NCBI GenBank assembly: GCA_002432095.1
Contig: DJFQ01000012.1
Coordinates: 1-12,325 of the forward strand
From: Marinagarivorans sp. UBA5868
GTDB lineage: Bacteria > Pseudomonadota > Gammaproteobacteria > Pseudomonadales > Cellvibrionaceae
Length of the DNA: 12,325 nt
Direction: 5' to 3'
The position numbers were made by a program, and so were the translations under genes. Of this stretch, positions 1 through 9,415 are shown piece by piece (within the stretch, counting starts at the first letter, position 1; the number at the start of each line of letters is the position of its first letter). Below the pieces are notes generated by a model. The model made no database searches, was not told where the DNA came from, and was given only the letters and a program-made list of their open reading frames with translations.

Positions 1-347
1 CCCACCAAAAAATTCGCATTTTGGATATACAGCTCTGTTTGCGTTTCCAAGAAACGGCCCTGTTGCGACCATCCCTCATAATCCAAAACTTCAGAAGTCT
101 CTTGATAAGAGATCTCCGCAAAAAGTCCTGATGGCAATTGCCAATAAATTCCAGCGCCGGCAAACGCCATATTGCCTTTCTCTTCAAGGAGGGGCTCACC
201 TTCACCGTCCAACTCCACAAAATGGAGATTGGAATATTCGGAATTCAGGTTGAGAAATCGAAGATAGCTCCGCTCCTGTGCGTGTACAGGACGACATTCC
301 AAAACGAAAAACGCCAATACAGGGATGATTAATCGATAGATATTCAT
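1..347 (-). CDS. Secreted, probable outer-membrane beta-barrel protein (5' end only)
   Basis: This reading frame starts at ATG (345-347, minus strand) and runs 115 codons to the left edge with no stop, so only the N-terminus is visible. Residues 1-23 look like a Sec signal peptide: a short start (MNIYR), a hydrophobic core (LIIPVLAFFVL) and a likely cleavage after VHA, before QERSYLRF. The mature part alternates aromatic or hydrophobic residues with polar ones (for example AGAGIYWQL, LFAEISYQE, TELYIQNANFLV), as beta-strands of an outer-membrane barrel do. I do not recognise the family. It lies downstream of the lipoprotein gene on the same strand, but an intrinsic terminator sits between them, so it probably has its own signal or depends on read-through. 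No strong Shine-Dalgarno sequence precedes the start. A periplasmic beta-rich protein is the alternative. Confidence 0.7.
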   Translation of the reverse strand, partial: MNIYRLIIPVLAFFVLECRPVHAQERSYLRFLNLNSEYSNLHFVELDGEGEPLLEEKGNMAFAGAGIYWQLPSGLFAEISYQETSEVLDYEGWSQQGRFLETQTELYIQNANFLV

Positions 348-360
348 TGAAATTCTGCTG

Positions 361-396
361 GTAAAAAACGAAAAAAGGTCCATGTAGGACCTTTAC
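361..396 (-). terminator. Intrinsic terminator after the lipoprotein gene
   Basis: Read on the minus strand, a perfect 8-bp stem (AAAGGTCC / GGACCTTT, positions 387-394 and 374-381) with a 5-nt loop is followed by two T6 runs separated by CG. It begins 27 nt after the stop of the 421-1425 gene, so it should end that transcript before the downstream gene at 1-347. Confidence 0.8.
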
Positions 397-420
397 GTTA
401 AATTTTTTTAGATACACTCA

Positions 421-1425
421 TTACTCGGTTCGCAAAGAACTTAGAACCAGCTCTTCCCAAGTACTTTCTGTAACATCATCGATGATTCCATCATCATTCA
501 AATCGAGCTCCAGCAGTAATCTTCCTTCGCTCTGCGGGTACGCATAAACAGTACCGTTGCTACCTTGCACTGCCAGTTCACCGCCAGTTGGCAATGAGAA
601 ACCGTTGCCCGTTAAAGGGGCAAGAGTTTGATAGGAAACATAAGCGTCTGGGTGCATCGAATCAGTGAATTCGCTGGCAATCTGATATGAATAATCACCA
701 GTGCTGTTGTTAACGACTTTGCTCATCGTTAAATCAAACTGTTGATAGGCGTCGTCAGCAAAATACACAGAGCTGTGAGATGAAACATCGATCTGAACAG
801 AAACAAAATCGTGGCTTACAGCGTTGTAGCTAAATTCACCATTAAAAAGGAACGTTGGAAAGTTAGGTTGTTGTACTGTGAGGTTGGCAACGTTTAAAGC
901 AGAGGCGAAGTTATTTTTTGCAAGGTTCCCGTTCAATGTTCCATTGATGTTGCCATCCAGTCCAAACCCGCCATGATCACAGGAAGCAAATTCAGCGTTA
1001 ATTGTTCCGACCACATCCCGCGAAGGGTCGAGTACTAATCCGCCATCGGCGTTGTTCAGCGACAAGGTTCCTTTAATTGTCCCCGAGTTGCTGCAGGGGA
1101 ACGGAGCGATAGTTAACACCAGTCCGGTAACGGAGTCGTGTGAAAATGGGTTAATGCGATCCGTGGTGATAACGACGGATTTATTTAACGCGTTTGTGCC
1201 CGCTTCGTTTAGCAGCAACGACTTCAACGATTGGCTGGCAACGTTGGTGAAATTATCTTGCGTTAAAGTAACCTGCTGCAGGTTATTTTCCGCGGGACGG
1301 TTAGACGGCGGAGCCGAGTTTTGGTTATTGCTGGACTTGGAGGTACCACCACTTCCACACGCGGTGACCAGCACAGCAACAACGGCAGCGCTAAGCGCTT
1401 TCATTGTAGTTTTCGTATTTTTCAT
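421..1425 (-). CDS. Putative lipoprotein of unknown function
   Basis: A 334-residue protein. Its N-terminus has a charged start (MKNTKTTMK), a hydrophobic stretch and a lipobox VTAC with the lipidated cysteine at residue 23, so it is probably anchored to a membrane after signal peptidase II processing. Residues 24-48 form a Ser/Asn/Pro/Gly-rich linker. The body has many short polar beta-type segments and two further cysteines (about residues 111 and 149) that could form a disulfide. Near the C-terminus, residues 308-317 read DLNDDGIIDD, an EF-hand or dockerin-like calcium-loop pattern. AAGGGTGA lies about 6 nt before the ATG; an in-frame ATG at residue 8 is the alternative start. The gene is divergent from the atp operon and followed by a good terminator. 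I do not recognise a family. Lipidation is well supported; calcium binding is only inferred. Confidence 0.8.
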   Translation of the reverse strand: MKNTKTTMKALSAAVVAVLVTACGSGGTSKSSNNQNSAPPSNRPAENNLQQVTLTQDNFTNVASQSLKSLLLNEAGTNALNKSVVITTDRINPFSHDSVTGLVLTIAPFPCSNSGTIKGTLSLNNADGGLVLDPSRDVVGTINAEFASCDHGGFGLDGNINGTLNGNLAKNNFASALNVANLTVQQPNFPTFLFNGEFSYNAVSHDFVSVQIDVSSHSSVYFADDAYQQFDLTMSKVVNNSTGDYSYQIASEFTDSMHPDAYVSYQTLAPLTGNGFSLPTGGELAVQGSNGTVYAYPQSEGRLLLELDLNDDGIIDDVTESTWEELVLSSLRTE

Positions 1426-1958
1426 TTTTTAGTCACCCTTGAATCTTCTTTTTCATACATCTTCATAAAAATTAATGCTTAAACAAAAGTTTGAACAATG
1501 ACTTAATGCTTAAGTATTAGCTGTGCAGGCATTAAAAATCTCTACATCAGTATAGATGCAGTCAATCAACGACAACTTAATGTTGAATTATTACCTTCAC
1601 GCTGGTTATTTCGGTTGGCAATGTCCTTTGAAAAATCACTTAGTCAACGCGAATACCCTACTTCAAGGCCAGACAGATGCGTCCTCATTATTGTTGTGAG
1701 TTGTTGCCGGGCGCCTTTATTGACAAGGGTTCAGTCAGTATAGGAGGCGCTCTTAGGTAAAAAGCGGTAGGGATTCAAAAAACGCTCGTCCGTTGGCGCA
1801 TAAATCAACACGACGAAGCATCTTTCATTGATTTTGTGATGTGGATTAAAGTTGGGTGCGCATTTTTCAAAACTCATACGAAAGTCGCGCATTCAAAAAG
1901 TGAAGTCGATAGTCCATCTAAGCATCGTCAAAGGAGAGTAAAAGGAGGTAATCCATTC
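1426..1958. other. Long gene-free, AT-rich intergenic region
   Basis: No reading frame here has a convincing start, ribosome-binding site and length, and I see no tRNA or rRNA. Visible elements are the 11-bp direct repeat near the lipoprotein start, an inverted repeat AAATCAA / TTGATTT (1802-1808 and 1828-1834, 19-nt loop), two copies of GCGCATT (1858-1864 and 1887-1893), and a strong Shine-Dalgarno-like AAAGGAGGT (1941-1949) with no good start codon after it. The upstream control region of the lipoprotein gene must lie here; I could not pick a convincing -35/-10 pair for it. Confidence 0.6.
1472..1513. repeat. Paired 11-bp direct repeat upstream of the lipoprotein gene
   Basis: TTAATGCTTAA occurs at 1472-1482 and again, identical, at 1503-1513, exactly 31 bp apart, close to three helical turns. 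It lies 47-88 bp upstream of the lipoprotein start codon, where a promoter or operator is expected. A two-site regulator is possible but not shown. Confidence 0.5.
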
Positions 1959-1988
1959 TTGAACCCGCATAGGGTTTAAACCTATAAT
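1959..1988 (+). promoter_or_regulatory. Sigma-70 promoter of the atp operon, with overlapping palindrome
   Basis: A perfect -10 TATAAT (1983-1988) is preceded, with an 18-bp spacer, by -35 TTGAAC (1959-1964, four of six consensus bases). Transcription should start near 1995, giving a leader of about 190 nt before atpI. The spacer and the -10 are covered by an imperfect palindrome, ATAGG-gTTTAAA-CCTAT (1969-1985), a candidate operator. The predicted mRNA would begin almost directly with a small stem, CCCTG / CAGGG (1997-2001 and 2007-2011). No other strong promoter is seen before atpI. Confidence 0.6.
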
Positions 1989-2028
1989 CCGCGTCGCCCT
2001 GCCCCCCAGGGGGTACAAAAAACAATCA

Positions 2029-2187
2029 GTGGGCGAAGCGGGTGTAACAAAGGTAGTCGACCGGCCCTTGGTAAACAGGGTTCCGGTACATCAAGAAGGC
2101 GTCTATTTTGAACTGTTGCGTCGGGTGATGAACCGTTTGCGGAATGTTGTTGATAAAGCCCAAGCGGAACCGTCGCATCACAGATGA
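2029..2187 (+). CDS. Possible small ORF overlapping the atpI start
   Basis: The frame that ends in TGA at 2185-2187 is open back to a stop at 1960-1962 and shares the four bases ATGA with the atpI start, the usual arrangement for translational coupling. The most upstream ordinary start downstream of the predicted promoter is GTG 2029 (52 residues); TTG 2068 and ATG 2128 are alternatives. None has a good ribosome-binding site. The C-terminal half (for example VYFELLRRVMNRLRNVV) is a plausible amphipathic helix and its codons resemble those of the neighbouring genes. It could be a small coupled protein, the tail of a decayed gene, or a chance frame. No family recognised. Confidence 0.25.
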   Translation: MGEAGVTKVVDRPLVNRVPVHQEGVYFELLRRVMNRLRNVVDKAQAEPSHHR

Positions 2188-2564
2188 AAGCGCCAATCAA
2201 GCTCTATATGCAAACGCTCGCGGCGGAAGCTGCGGTGTGCGTGGCTATTGTGATTGCAATATGGTGGTTTGACCCGGCTCGGGCTGTTTCAGCTGCCGCC
2301 GGATGCTTGGTGTTTATTCTTCCCTCTGCTTATTTCACCTTAAGCGCACTCCCCCGCCCTTTTCGGAGCGGTTCATCCTGGTTTCTTGTCTCTTTCTTTA
2401 AGGGTCAAATCGGGAAGTTGGTTTTAACAGCCGTGGGGTTTGCATTGGTGTTTCGCTTTGTTTCGCCGCTTCATGTACCCAGTTTTTTCGTGGTTTATAG
2501 CGTACTCCTGCTTATACACGTATTGGTCGTGGCTGGATGGCAAAACGCGATAGACCGTAAGTAA
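2184..2564 (+). CDS. atpI: ATP synthase assembly protein I
   Basis: A 126-residue membrane protein, the same length as E. coli AtpI and in the same place, first in the atp operon. Four hydrophobic segments are visible, at roughly residues 11-28, 35-55, 68-88 and 92-116, with the short charged end AIDRK. AtpI is not part of the finished enzyme. In other bacteria it helps assemble the c-ring and hold the complex together, and it is often dispensable. Sequence conservation in this family is weak, so the call rests on length, topology and context. The start ATG 2184 overlaps the stop of a possible upstream frame by ATGA; only a weak GGAA lies upstream, about 10 nt away, so translation may depend on coupling. 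Confidence 0.9.
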   Translation: MKAPIKLYMQTLAAEAAVCVAIVIAIWWFDPARAVSAAAGCLVFILPSAYFTLSALPRPFRSGSSWFLVSFFKGQIGKLVLTAVGFALVFRFVSPLHVPSFFVVYSVLLLIHVLVVAGWQNAIDRK

Positions 2565-2583
2565 CGACTTGATTTTTATTTGA

Positions 2584-3819
<1,236 letters not shown>

Positions 3820-3863
3820 TACCGACACCGAATTACTCCACGACAAACGCGAGAGGTGTTGGT

Positions 3864-4334
3864 GTGAATATAAACGCAACCCTTATTGGCCAGTCGATCG
3901 CCTTTATCGTGTTCGTACTCTTCTGTATGAAATACGTTTGGCCCCCTCTGCTTTCTGTTATGCAGGCCCGGGAAAAACGTATCGCAGAAGGTCTGGACAT
4001 GGCCGACCGAGCTGATAAAGATTTAGAGCTGGCAAAGCAGAAAGCCGCTCAGCAACTTAAAGAAGCCAAAGAGCAAGCAGCGCTGATTGTTGAACAGGCC
4101 AATAAACGGGCCGGTAAAATTGTCGAAGAAGCCAAGCTTCAGGCTCAAGAGGAGAGTGATCGCCTCAAATCTGCGGCGCAGGCCGATCTGGAGCGGGAAG
4201 TAGCGCGCGCGCGCGAGCAACTTCGTGCGCAGGTGGCAGCTCTGGCTCTGGTAGGTGCTGAAAAAATCCTGGGAACATCTATTGATCTGTCGTCCCATAA
4301 CGCGATGCTGAATCAGCTCGCTGCCGAACTGTAA
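3864..4334 (+). CDS. atpF: F1Fo ATP synthase subunit b
   Basis: Subunit b, 156 residues as in E. coli, is the dimeric peripheral stalk that stops F1 turning with the rotor. One N-terminal membrane helix (about residues 5-25, with [16 protein letters not shown]) is followed by a long charged, alanine-rich coiled coil (about 35-130, with [15 protein letters not shown]) and a C-terminal region that binds delta ([14 protein letters not shown]). It starts at GTG 3864, as the E. coli gene does; the [10 protein letters not shown] start aligns directly with the E. coli MNLNATILGQ. AGAGG lies 7 nt upstream. Confidence 0.97.
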   Translation: MNINATLIGQSIAFIVFVLFCMKYVWPPLLSVMQAREKRIAEGLDMADRADKDLELAKQKAAQQLKEAKEQAALIVEQANKRAGKIVEEAKLQAQEESDRLKSAAQADLEREVARAREQLRAQVAALALVGAEKILGTSIDLSSHNAMLNQLAAEL

Positions 4335-4347
4335 GCGGAGTCCACTC

Positions 4348-4884
4348 ATGGCCGAACGTTTAACCTTGGCGCGACCTTATGCGCGTGCCGCATTCGAGGT
4401 GGCAGTAAGCGAGGGGAAATTGCAGACATGGATGGAAGCCATGAATCAGTTGGCGGCACTAGCCGCAACGCCGGAATTGCAGGAACTGCTCGTATCACCA
4501 ACTTTGGGTAGTACGCATAAGGCCGCGTTGCTCACGGATATATTGGGAGAGTTGCCTGACTCCAGTCTTGGCAGATTCGTCGCTGTCCTCGCAGAGAACA
4601 AACGTCTGCTGCTAATGCCGGAAATTCGCGAGCTATTCCAGTTGATGAAAGCGCAACAGGAAAACGCAGTGGATGTTGCCATCACTACCGCATTCCCGAT
4701 GAATGATGAAGTGTTGCAGCAGCTCGGCACAGCGTTGAGTGACAGGCTCGGACGGCAGGTGAAAATTGCATCCAGCGTCGACAGGGGCTTATTGGGCGGC
4801 GCGTTGATTCGCGCCGGTGATACCGTAATTGATGGCTCCGTAAGAGGCCGCTTGGATAAGTTGGCTAAGGCCATGAACGCCTAA
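4348..4884 (+). CDS. atpH: F1Fo ATP synthase subunit delta
   Basis: Delta (OSCP-type), 178 residues against 177 in E. coli, sits on top of F1 and ties the alpha subunits to the b dimer. The N-terminal helical domain begins with the family signature [13 protein letters not shown]. The middle carries [17 protein letters not shown], and the C-terminal part has [24 protein letters not shown], the usual conserved end, split here by a few non-consensus residues. ATG 4348 is preceded by GCGGAG 7 nt away and lies 13 nt after the atpF stop, so the genes are co-translated from one message. Confidence 0.97.
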   Translation: MAERLTLARPYARAAFEVAVSEGKLQTWMEAMNQLAALAATPELQELLVSPTLGSTHKAALLTDILGELPDSSLGRFVAVLAENKRLLLMPEIRELFQLMKAQQENAVDVAITTAFPMNDEVLQQLGTALSDRLGRQVKIASSVDRGLLGGALIRAGDTVIDGSVRGRLDKLAKAMNA

Positions 4885-4909
4885 TTTAATTAGGTTTGAG
4901 GAATTGCGC

Positions 4910-6454
4910 ATGCAACAGCTGAATCCTTCAGAAATTAGTGAAATTATTAAACAACGTATAGAAAAGCTGAACGTTACGGTCGAACACCGCAACGAAGGCA
5001 CTGTGGTTTCTGTCACCGACGGTATCATTCGAATTCACGGTCTTGCCGATGTTATGTACGGCGAGATGATTGAGTTTGAGGGTAATGTATTTGGTATCGC
5101 TCTTAACCTCGAGCGCGACTCTGTGGGTGCGGTGATTCTTGGCGATTATAAAACCATCGCCGAAGGCCAGAACTGCAAATGCACCGGTCGCATTCTCGAA
5201 GTGCCGGTCGGCACCGAGCTTCTCGGTCGCGTCGTCGACGCTCTGGGTAATCCGATCGATGGTAAAGGTCCAATTAACGCGAAAGCGACAGATGCCATCG
5301 AAAAAATCGCCCCTGGCGTTATTGCCCGTCAATCCGTGGACCAACCGGTACAGATTGGTTTGAAAGCCATTGATGCGATGGTGCCGATCGGTCGCGGTCA
5401 GCGCGAACTGATTATTGGTGACCGTCAGACCGGGAAAACTGCTATTGCGGTGGACGCCATCATCAACCAGAAAGGCACCGGAATTAAGTGTATTTATGTG
5501 GCGATAGGTCAGAAAGCTTCTTCTATCGCTGGCGTGGTACGCAAACTTCAGGAACACGGCGCGCTTGAGCACACCATTATCGTTGCCGCTGCCGCGTCTG
5601 ATCCGGCGGCTATGCAATTTATTGCGCCTTTTGCCGGTTGCACCATGGGTGAGTACTTCCGCGACCGTGGTCAAGACGCGCTGATCATTTATGACGATTT
5701 GACCAAACAGGCTTGGGCATATCGTCAGATCTCCTTGTTGTTGCGCCGTCCACCCGGTCGAGAGGCCTATCCAGGTGACGTTTTTTATCTGCATTCTCGC
5801 CTGCTGGAGCGCGCTGCGCGGGTCAATCCTGAGTATGTGGAGGAATTTACCAAAGGCGAGGTAAAAGGTAAGACGGGTTCTCTGACCGCATTACCAATTA
5901 TTGAAACTCAGGCGGGCGACGTCTCGGCGTTTGTTCCGACCAACGTTATTTCGATCACCGATGGTCAGATTTTCCTTGAAACCAGCCTGTTTAACTCCGG
6001 TATCCGTCCGGCAATGAACGCAGGTATTTCGGTTTCCCGGGTCGGTGGTGCCGCGCAGACGAAGATCATCAAAAAGTTGTCTGGTGGTATTCGTACCGCT
6101 CTCGCGCAATATCGTGAACTTGCCGCATTCTCTCAGTTCGCTTCCGATCTCGACGAGGCCACCAAGGCCCAGCTTGAACATGGTCAGCGGGTCACCGAGT
6201 TGATGAAGCAGAAACAATACGCACCCCTCTCGATTGCTGAAATGGGTGTGTTGTTGTATGCCGCCAACGAAGGTTATCTGAAGGATGTGCCGGTGGATAA
6301 GGTCGGTTCGTTCGAAGATTCACTGCTGTCGTTTATGCGTGCCGAGTATGGCCAATTCATGGCTGAAATTGTGGCAACCGGCAACTACAGTGCGGATATC
6401 GAAAACACCATCAAAACCGCGTTGAGCCGTTTTAAGTCGACTCAAACCTGGTAA
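4910..6454 (+). CDS. atpA: F1Fo ATP synthase subunit alpha
   Basis: Alpha, 514 residues (513 in E. coli), alternates with beta in the F1 hexamer and binds nucleotide without turning it over. Visible parts are the N-terminal beta-barrel domain (about residues 25-95, with [19 protein letters not shown]), Walker A GDRQTGKT at 170-177, ALIIYDDL, the [18 protein letters not shown] block, and the arginine finger Arg377 in [10 protein letters not shown] that reaches into the beta catalytic site. The C-terminal helical domain ends SFKSTQTW-like (FKSTQTW). ATG 4910 is chosen because GAGGA (4898-4902) lies 7 nt upstream; an in-frame TTG at 4904 would leave almost no spacing. Confidence 0.98.
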   Translation: MQQLNPSEISEIIKQRIEKLNVTVEHRNEGTVVSVTDGIIRIHGLADVMYGEMIEFEGNVFGIALNLERDSVGAVILGDYKTIAEGQNCKCTGRILEVPVGTELLGRVVDALGNPIDGKGPINAKATDAIEKIAPGVIARQSVDQPVQIGLKAIDAMVPIGRGQRELIIGDRQTGKTAIAVDAIINQKGTGIKCIYVAIGQKASSIAGVVRKLQEHGALEHTIIVAAAASDPAAMQFIAPFAGCTMGEYFRDRGQDALIIYDDLTKQAWAYRQISLLLRRPPGREAYPGDVFYLHSRLLERAARVNPEYVEEFTKGEVKGKTGSLTALPIIETQAGDVSAFVPTNVISITDGQIFLETSLFNSGIRPAMNAGISVSRVGGAAQTKIIKKLSGGIRTALAQYRELAAFSQFASDLDEATKAQLEHGQRVTELMKQKQYAPLSIAEMGVLLYAANEGYLKDVPVDKVGSFEDSLLSFMRAEYGQFMAEIVATGNYSADIENTIKTALSRFKSTQTW

Positions 6455-6461
6455 GTGACTG

Positions 6462-6484
6462 TTGGTCGCCCGCCGGGCGGCCAA
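6462..6484 (+). promoter_or_regulatory. GC-rich intercistronic hairpin between atpA and atpG
   Basis: TTGGTCGCCC (6462-6471) pairs over 10 bp, with one G-U pair, with GGGCGGCCAA (6475-6484) around a GCC loop. No T-run follows, so it is not an intrinsic terminator. It starts 7 nt after the atpA stop and ends 9 nt before the atpG Shine-Dalgarno sequence. A role in mRNA processing, 3'-end protection or uncoupling of atpA from atpG translation is inferred. Confidence 0.65.
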
Positions 6485-6504
6485 GATCTGACAGAGAGTG
6501 AACA

Positions 6505-7365
6505 ATGGCCAGCGGAAAAGAGATACGCACCCAGATCCGTAGCATCAAAAATACGCAAAAGATCACCAGTGCCATGGAGATGGTAGCGGCGAGCAAAATG
6601 CGTCGCGCGCAGGAGCGCATGCAAAAAGGCAAACCCTACTCCCAGCGTATTCGCGCTGTGGTCGGGCATCTTGCCCACGCAAATCCAGAATATAAACACA
6701 CCTATCTGCAGGAGCGCGAAGTCAAGCGGGTCGGTATCATTGTGGTATCGACGGATCGCGGATTGTGTGGCGGTTTGAATATCAACGCGTTCAAAAAAGC
6801 TATCGTCGAAAGCAAATTCTGGGCGGATGCTGGTGTCGAGGTTGAGTTTTGTTTGATCGGCGCGAAAGCGGCGGCTTTTTTCAAAAGTGTCGGCGGTAAA
6901 GTGGTGGCGTCCGTTCGTGATATTGGCGAAGAGCCCTCGCTAAACCATTTGATTGGCAGCGTTAAAGTCATGCTTGACGCGTTCTCTAATGGTGCCATCG
7001 ACAAATTACTGTTGGTGGGCAACGAATTCGTCAACACCATGACGCAGCGGCCGTACGCTCTGCAATTGTTGCCGATTCCGCCGGAAGAAGATCACAAGAT
7101 TAAACACCAATGGGATTACATCTACGAACCGGACGCGCGCGAACTGCTCGACGGTCTATTGGTGCGTTACATCGAATCTCAGGTATATCAGGCAGTGGTG
7201 GAAAATGCCGCTAGTGAACAGGCGGCGCGTATGATCGCGATGAAAAACGCCACCGACAATGCCGGCAATATCATCGGCGAGTTGCAGCTTGCTTATAACA
7301 AAGCGCGGCAGGCAGCCATCACCCAGGAGCTGTCTGAAATCGTCAGCGGCGCCGCTGCGGTTTGA
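6505..7365 (+). CDS. atpG: F1Fo ATP synthase subunit gamma
   Basis: Gamma, 286 residues (287 in E. coli), is the central shaft that couples c-ring rotation to the catalytic sites. The N-terminal helix has the signature [20 protein letters not shown] followed by [10 protein letters not shown]. The middle Rossmann-like part contains [11 protein letters not shown]. The C-terminal helix, which lies inside the hexamer, includes [18 protein letters not shown] and ends with [24 protein letters not shown] (6494-6498) lies 6 nt before ATG 6505. A GC-rich hairpin separates it from atpA. Confidence 0.98.
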   Translation: MASGKEIRTQIRSIKNTQKITSAMEMVAASKMRRAQERMQKGKPYSQRIRAVVGHLAHANPEYKHTYLQEREVKRVGIIVVSTDRGLCGGLNINAFKKAIVESKFWADAGVEVEFCLIGAKAAAFFKSVGGKVVASVRDIGEEPSLNHLIGSVKVMLDAFSNGAIDKLLLVGNEFVNTMTQRPYALQLLPIPPEEDHKIKHQWDYIYEPDARELLDGLLVRYIESQVYQAVVENAASEQAARMIAMKNATDNAGNIIGELQLAYNKARQAAITQELSEIVSGAAAV

Positions 7366-8814
<1,449 letters not shown>

Positions 8815-8847
8815 AGACCCGCGTCGGGTGAATCACGAGGAAGGGTT

Positions 8848-9273
8848 ATGGCAATGACAATCCATTGCGACATCGTCAGTGCAGAGACCGAGATATTTTC
8901 CGGTCTCGTCGAGCTGCTGGTTGCAGCGGGTGCCGAAGGTGATCTCGGTATCTGCTACGGCCACGCCCCACTTCTCACCAGCTTGCAACCTGGTCCGGTG
9001 AGAATCAAAAAACAGGGTGGTGAAGAGGAAATTTACTACGTTTCCGGCGGTTTTCTCGAAGTGCAGCCGCACACGATAACTGTTCTCGCCGACACTGCAT
9101 TGCGCGCCGGTGATATGGACGAAGCGGCAGCCCTGGAGGCGAAAAAAGAAGCCATGCAGACACTGCACAATACCAGCGGTGAATTGGATTACTCACGGGC
9201 AGCGGTTCAACTGGCCGAAGCGGCCGCTCAGCTGCGAACGTTGCAGGCGATCCGCAAGAAAATGGGTAAATGA
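8848..9273 (+). CDS. atpC: F1Fo ATP synthase subunit epsilon
   Basis: Epsilon, 141 residues (139 in E. coli), is the last operon gene and the regulatory foot of the rotor. The N-terminal beta-sandwich (about residues 1-85) has the family pattern [34 protein letters not shown] and [20 protein letters not shown]. The C-terminal two-helix domain (about 90-141) is complete, so inhibition of ATP hydrolysis by its extended form is possible. GAGGA (8837-8841) lies 6 nt before ATG 8848; an ATG two codons later is also possible. An intrinsic terminator follows 13 nt after the stop. Confidence 0.97.
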   Translation: MAMTIHCDIVSAETEIFSGLVELLVAAGAEGDLGICYGHAPLLTSLQPGPVRIKKQGGEEEIYYVSGGFLEVQPHTITVLADTALRAGDMDEAAALEAKKEAMQTLHNTSGELDYSRAAVQLAEAAAQLRTLQAIRKKMGK

Positions 9274-9286
9274 CGACAGGATGTTG

Positions 9287-9318
9287 AAAAGGCAGCTTCG
9301 GCTGCCTTTTTTGTTTTT
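9287..9318 (+). terminator. UUCG-loop intrinsic terminator ending the atp operon
   Basis: AAAAGGCAGC (9287-9296) pairs perfectly over 10 bp with GCTGCCTTTT (9301-9310) around the very stable tetraloop TTCG, followed by TTG and TTTTT. It begins 13 nt after the atpC stop and separates atp transcription from glmU, although some read-through is usual. Confidence 0.93.
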
Positions 9319-9354
9319 AAATTCTTATTATTCTTTTCAACATCACTCTGCCGT

Positions 9355-9385
9355 TTCACTATTAACGGGCACAAGCGGCTAAAAT
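9355..9385 (+). promoter_or_regulatory. Weak candidate promoter for glmU
   Basis: A -10-like TAAAAT (9380-9385, five of six bases) sits 30 bp before the glmU start. The best -35, TTCACT (9355-9360, four of six), needs a long 19-bp spacer. As a strong terminator separates glmU from atpC, a promoter is expected in this gap, but this assignment is tentative. Confidence 0.3.
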
Positions 9386-9415
9386 ACCGTCCTTTTTCAG
9401 ACTGCAGGAAATTCC

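Noticed and set aside
1052..1432. A 126-codon open frame on the plus strand.
   Set aside because: It lies antisense within the lipoprotein gene, which has a lipobox, ribosome-binding site and terminator; the plus frame has none of these.
1718..1745. TTGACA-like -35 (TTGACA) followed by TATAGG, as a possible promoter.
   Set aside because: The spacing is only about 13 bp, too short for sigma-70, and no gene follows.
2045..2062. GTAACAAAGGTAGTCG resembles the 3' end of 16S rRNA (GTAACAAGGTAGCCG).
   Set aside because: The bases on both sides do not continue the rRNA match and the real terminal sequence is absent, so this is a chance resemblance.
4928..5794. A 288-codon minus-strand frame opposite atpA.
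   Set aside because: It is a shadow of the highly conserved alpha-subunit codons and has no recognisable protein pattern. The same applies to the other long antisense frames opposite atpD, glmU and glmS.
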